A model generated the notes under the pieces. That model worked only from the letters and a program-made list of their open reading frames with translations, was not told where the DNA came from and ran no database searches. Below, in pieces: positions 42,330 to 43,940 of a stretch of DNA of 43,940 nt. Position 1 is the stretch's first letter. Every line of letters starts with the position of its first letter. The position numbers and the translations under genes were made by a program. The stretch is from Coemansia sp. RSA 487 (Eukaryota > Kickxellomycota > Kickxellomycetes > Kickxellales > Kickxellaceae): the NCBI GenBank assembly GCA_027577595.1, contig JANBRJ010000122.1, positions 1 to 43,940 of the forward strand, written 5' to 3'.

Positions 42330-42779
42330 TTATTCTTTGGCTCCTGCAGTATCGCTGGCCGTGTAGAAAACAACGAAAACAATTGTCATCACCATATGTG
42401 CAATGCTCATTTGCTGACAGTAATGACCAAAGTCACTAGGACTCTGCTCAGGAAGCAGAGCAGTCGTTACCGGATCAAAATAAAGCACACAGCATATATT
42501 AAGCATGTATAGGCTATAGTGAACTGCATAGCCGAGACGCTGAGTTGGCTTTTCCAGCACTGCAGTGGTATATATTCGAACTGAAGTGTACATTGCTGCT
42601 AATACCATGATTGAACGCACAGCATAAGTTGCATTGTACCACTGTGTTTTTGGAATCCCTGAACCTGACTTTGTATCATACAAAGAAAATAGCACAACAA
42701 CCAGTAGGATAAAAAACGTTAGAAAGAATGCAAAGCTCCGAATTACCAGGAGACGGTTTTGTAGAATTTTTTTAATCAT
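42330..42779 (-). CDS. Small four-helix membrane protein, unrecognised
   Basis: 149 residues from MIKKILQNRLLVIRSFAFFL. Four hydrophobic segments are visible: about 13-33 (FAFFLTFFILLVVVLFSLY), 52-70 (VRSIMVLAAMYTSVRIYTT), 80-97 (VHYSLYMLNICCVLYF) and 120-140 (SIAHMVMTIVFVVFYTA). The first is followed by a hydrophilic loop (DTKSGSGIPKTQWYN), and the C-terminus is polar (SDTAGAKE). The four-helix pattern with a short N-terminus recalls MARVEL-type proteins, but no signature confirms it. A TATATAAAG box lies 82 bases before this ATG. The longer in-frame start (42917) lies before that box and is rejected. Function unknown. Confidence 0.65.
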   Translation of the reverse strand: MIKKILQNRLLVIRSFAFFLTFFILLVVVLFSLYDTKSGSGIPKTQWYNATYAVRSIMVLAAMYTSVRIYTTAVLEKPTQRLGYAVHYSLYMLNICCVLYFDPVTTALLPEQSPSDFGHYCQQMSIAHMVMTIVFVVFYTASDTAGAKE

Positions 42780-43263
42780 GTGGAACGAAAATATATTGCA
42801 ATAAAAAAGAGAACATGCTGAAGAGCCGAAACTATAAAATGGATACCACATATCCACCCCTTTATATACAATGGCTCCGTATTCAGATATGGGGGTGGAA
42901 TTTCTCTTTAAGAGCAAGGGCTTATTTAAACTCAGCTAATTCAAGAGATATGTTCCCAACAATCTAGTTTTTACTACTTGTCCCCCCTCTTTTTGCTGCA
43001 CATGGGAATAGAATGGTATCTCATTGGGCACCAAGCAGATGGTATAATCAGAACAACTTTATTTTATGCACATGATAATATACTCTTATAAAAAGTAGCA
43101 ATTTCTGTTTCCAAAATCCCTTCTATTTCCAGCTATTATATTTAGATTATTTTCTAAACCCAGTACTGGCATGTAAATTTTGTTATCCCTATTATCCCAA
43201 CCTTGTCTTTACACTCTAATTGTCTAAATAGATTCACATGTAAAGGAATAGTGTCTTGCTTGC
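42780..43263. other. Intergenic, 484 bp
   Basis: Promoter of the gene at 42330-42779 and 3' flank of the next. AT-rich; no gene recognised. Confidence 0.5.
42861..42868 (-). promoter_or_regulatory. TATA box (TATATAAA)
   Basis: Reads TGTATATAAAGGGG on the minus strand, 82 bases before the ATG at 42779. Confidence 0.6.
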
Positions 43264-43509
43264 TCACTGTTTTTTAGGAATTATCTGACCGTCGCTATCC
43301 TCAACTTTGATAATTATGATTTGGCTCATAATGCTAGCAATCTGAGCTACTCGATATTTTCCAAGCGTCAAACTATTATGTATAGTCCGTTTTAAAGATG
43401 CCACAGCCCTACCTCTTGTAATATTATCATCAACTGTAGGGGTATAGTGGTACTTTAGTTCAGGCGCATCGTGGCCCTGCTTGTAGTACACATTCGCACT
43501 TTTTGGCAT
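43264..43509 (-). CDS. Small basic protein, unrecognised
   Basis: 81 residues from MPKSANVYYKQGHDAPELKY. The N-terminal half is polar and Tyr-rich (HYTPTVDDN). A basic segment (RGRAVASLKRTIHNS) follows, then a hydrophobic Ile-rich strand-like stretch (VAQIASIMSQIIIIKVEDSD) and I-I-P-K-K-Q. I recognise no family. A TATATAAATA box lies about 69-78 bases before this ATG, which supports the start and the reality of the gene. The earlier in-frame ATG (43620) lies before the box. The last codons contain a GTGAGC donor-like sequence just before the stop, so a spliced, longer form cannot be excluded. Confidence 0.55.
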   Translation of the reverse strand: MPKSANVYYKQGHDAPELKYHYTPTVDDNITRGRAVASLKRTIHNSLTLGKYRVAQIASIMSQIIIIKVEDSDGQIIPKKQ

Positions 43510-43577
43510 TGTGAATGTATTGGTTAGAGTAGAATGTTTATGTAAAGGAAAAAGCTGCTTTTTCAGGGTGCATTTCA

Positions 43578-43587
43578 TATTTATATA
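43578..43587 (-). promoter_or_regulatory. TATA box (TATATAAATA)
   Basis: On the minus strand, about 69 bases before the ATG at 43509. Confidence 0.55.
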
Positions 43588-43839
43588 TTCAAGAAGCTCT
43601 ACACATCTACATGTTTGCATGCGTAACAGGTAATTATGCAGCTATTTTCGTTTTCTTTACCTGTGTTGTATTTTCAAAAATAAAATTTTCTAATAATAAA
43701 TTGTATCCATATCTGACCAATATTTAAATTAAGATTGTGACGAGTTTACCATGGACCCAGGATAAAATAACACAGTAGTTATTTGATATCTTGTTGCTCA
43801 AACTAGACAAGGAAAAAGAAAAGAACTACCAAAATCCCC

Positions 43840-43882
43840 TTGCCTTCCCTCGGAAGGCAATGGTCCACGGGCAATGCTGCCC
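43840..43882. repeat. Two adjacent perfect hairpins
   Basis: TTGCCTTCC (43840-43848) pairs with GGAAGGCAA (43852-43860) across a 3-base loop; directly after it GGGCA (43869-43873) pairs with TGCCC (43878-43882) across 4 bases. The first could be the end of a small transposon-like repeat, a terminator of something beyond the edge, or incidental. Confidence 0.55.
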
Positions 43883-43940
43883 TTATATGTAGCAGAGAGC
43901 CGTTACATGTAGTGGACTATTTCATTGTTAGTGTTTAGTG

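Larger units (their letters stand above)
43510..43940. other. Intergenic right end, 431 bp
   Basis: Promoter of the preceding gene, then AT-rich sequence, then two hairpins (43840-43882) near the window edge. No gene recognised. Confidence 0.5.

Noticed and set aside
1-43940. tRNA, rRNA, CRISPR arrays, retroelements or other transposons
   Set aside because: I looked for cloverleaf patterns, spaced repeats, polymerase or transposase motifs and found none I could support.

Overview
The window looks like a piece of a fungal nuclear chromosome, most likely from an early-diverging (non-Dikarya) lineage. The gene set is fungal: a PDR-type full-size ABC transporter with the degenerate first nucleotide site, a Ptr2 peptide transporter, Sip5, the HeH/MSC nuclear-envelope protein Src1, and a Fmp30-like NAPE-phospholipase D. 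It also carries a SERCA-type Ca2+-ATPase, which budding yeast lacks. Genes are compact and mostly single-exon. I can support only two introns, both short (62 and 89 nt). A Kickxellomycotina-like fungus (Coemansia or Linderina relatives) would fit, but that is inference.

Layout. Positions 1-3547 hold four tandem plus-strand genes, the first cut by the window edge, for small proteins of one unnamed family. Positions 3700-21674 are ordinary housekeeping genes: SERCA, a single-pass membrane protein, PTR2, OXA1, SIP5, clathrin light chain, HAT1, an ankyrin protein, a NAPE-PLD/Fmp30 homologue and an NmrA-like protein. Positions 21701-25520 hold five more members of the small family, all on the minus strand, so the two arrays face each other. 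Positions 26015-40229 hold NXT1, SRC1/HEH1, methylmalonate-semialdehyde dehydrogenase, a SulP sulfate permease, an SDR and a PDR ABC transporter. The right end (40230-43940) is gene-poor, with two small unrecognised genes, one decayed-looking stretch and several perfect hairpins.

The striking feature is the small-protein family: nine paralogues of roughly 127-190 aa in two arrays. Each shows the strand/helix order of a thioredoxin fold, including a recognisable '(K)YGI..xxGxxxYRDGxYLT' block, but has no CxxC redox site and no cis-proline. Seven of the nine end in CC-[TIVL]-I-L, a double cysteine followed by a CaaL box of the kind recognised by geranylgeranyltransferase I. I read them as a lineage-expanded set of redox-dead, thioredoxin-like, lipid-anchored proteins. 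Two paralogues keep the core but have no CaaX tail, so a membrane-bound and a soluble class may coexist. Their function is unknown.

Other points worth attention are a first exon of HAT1 that restores its N-terminus, a tandem splice acceptor in OXA1 where one choice gives an immediate stop, a near-perfect direct repeat around the TATA box of the ABC transporter gene, and a probable ubiquitin-interacting motif in the Sip5 homologue.
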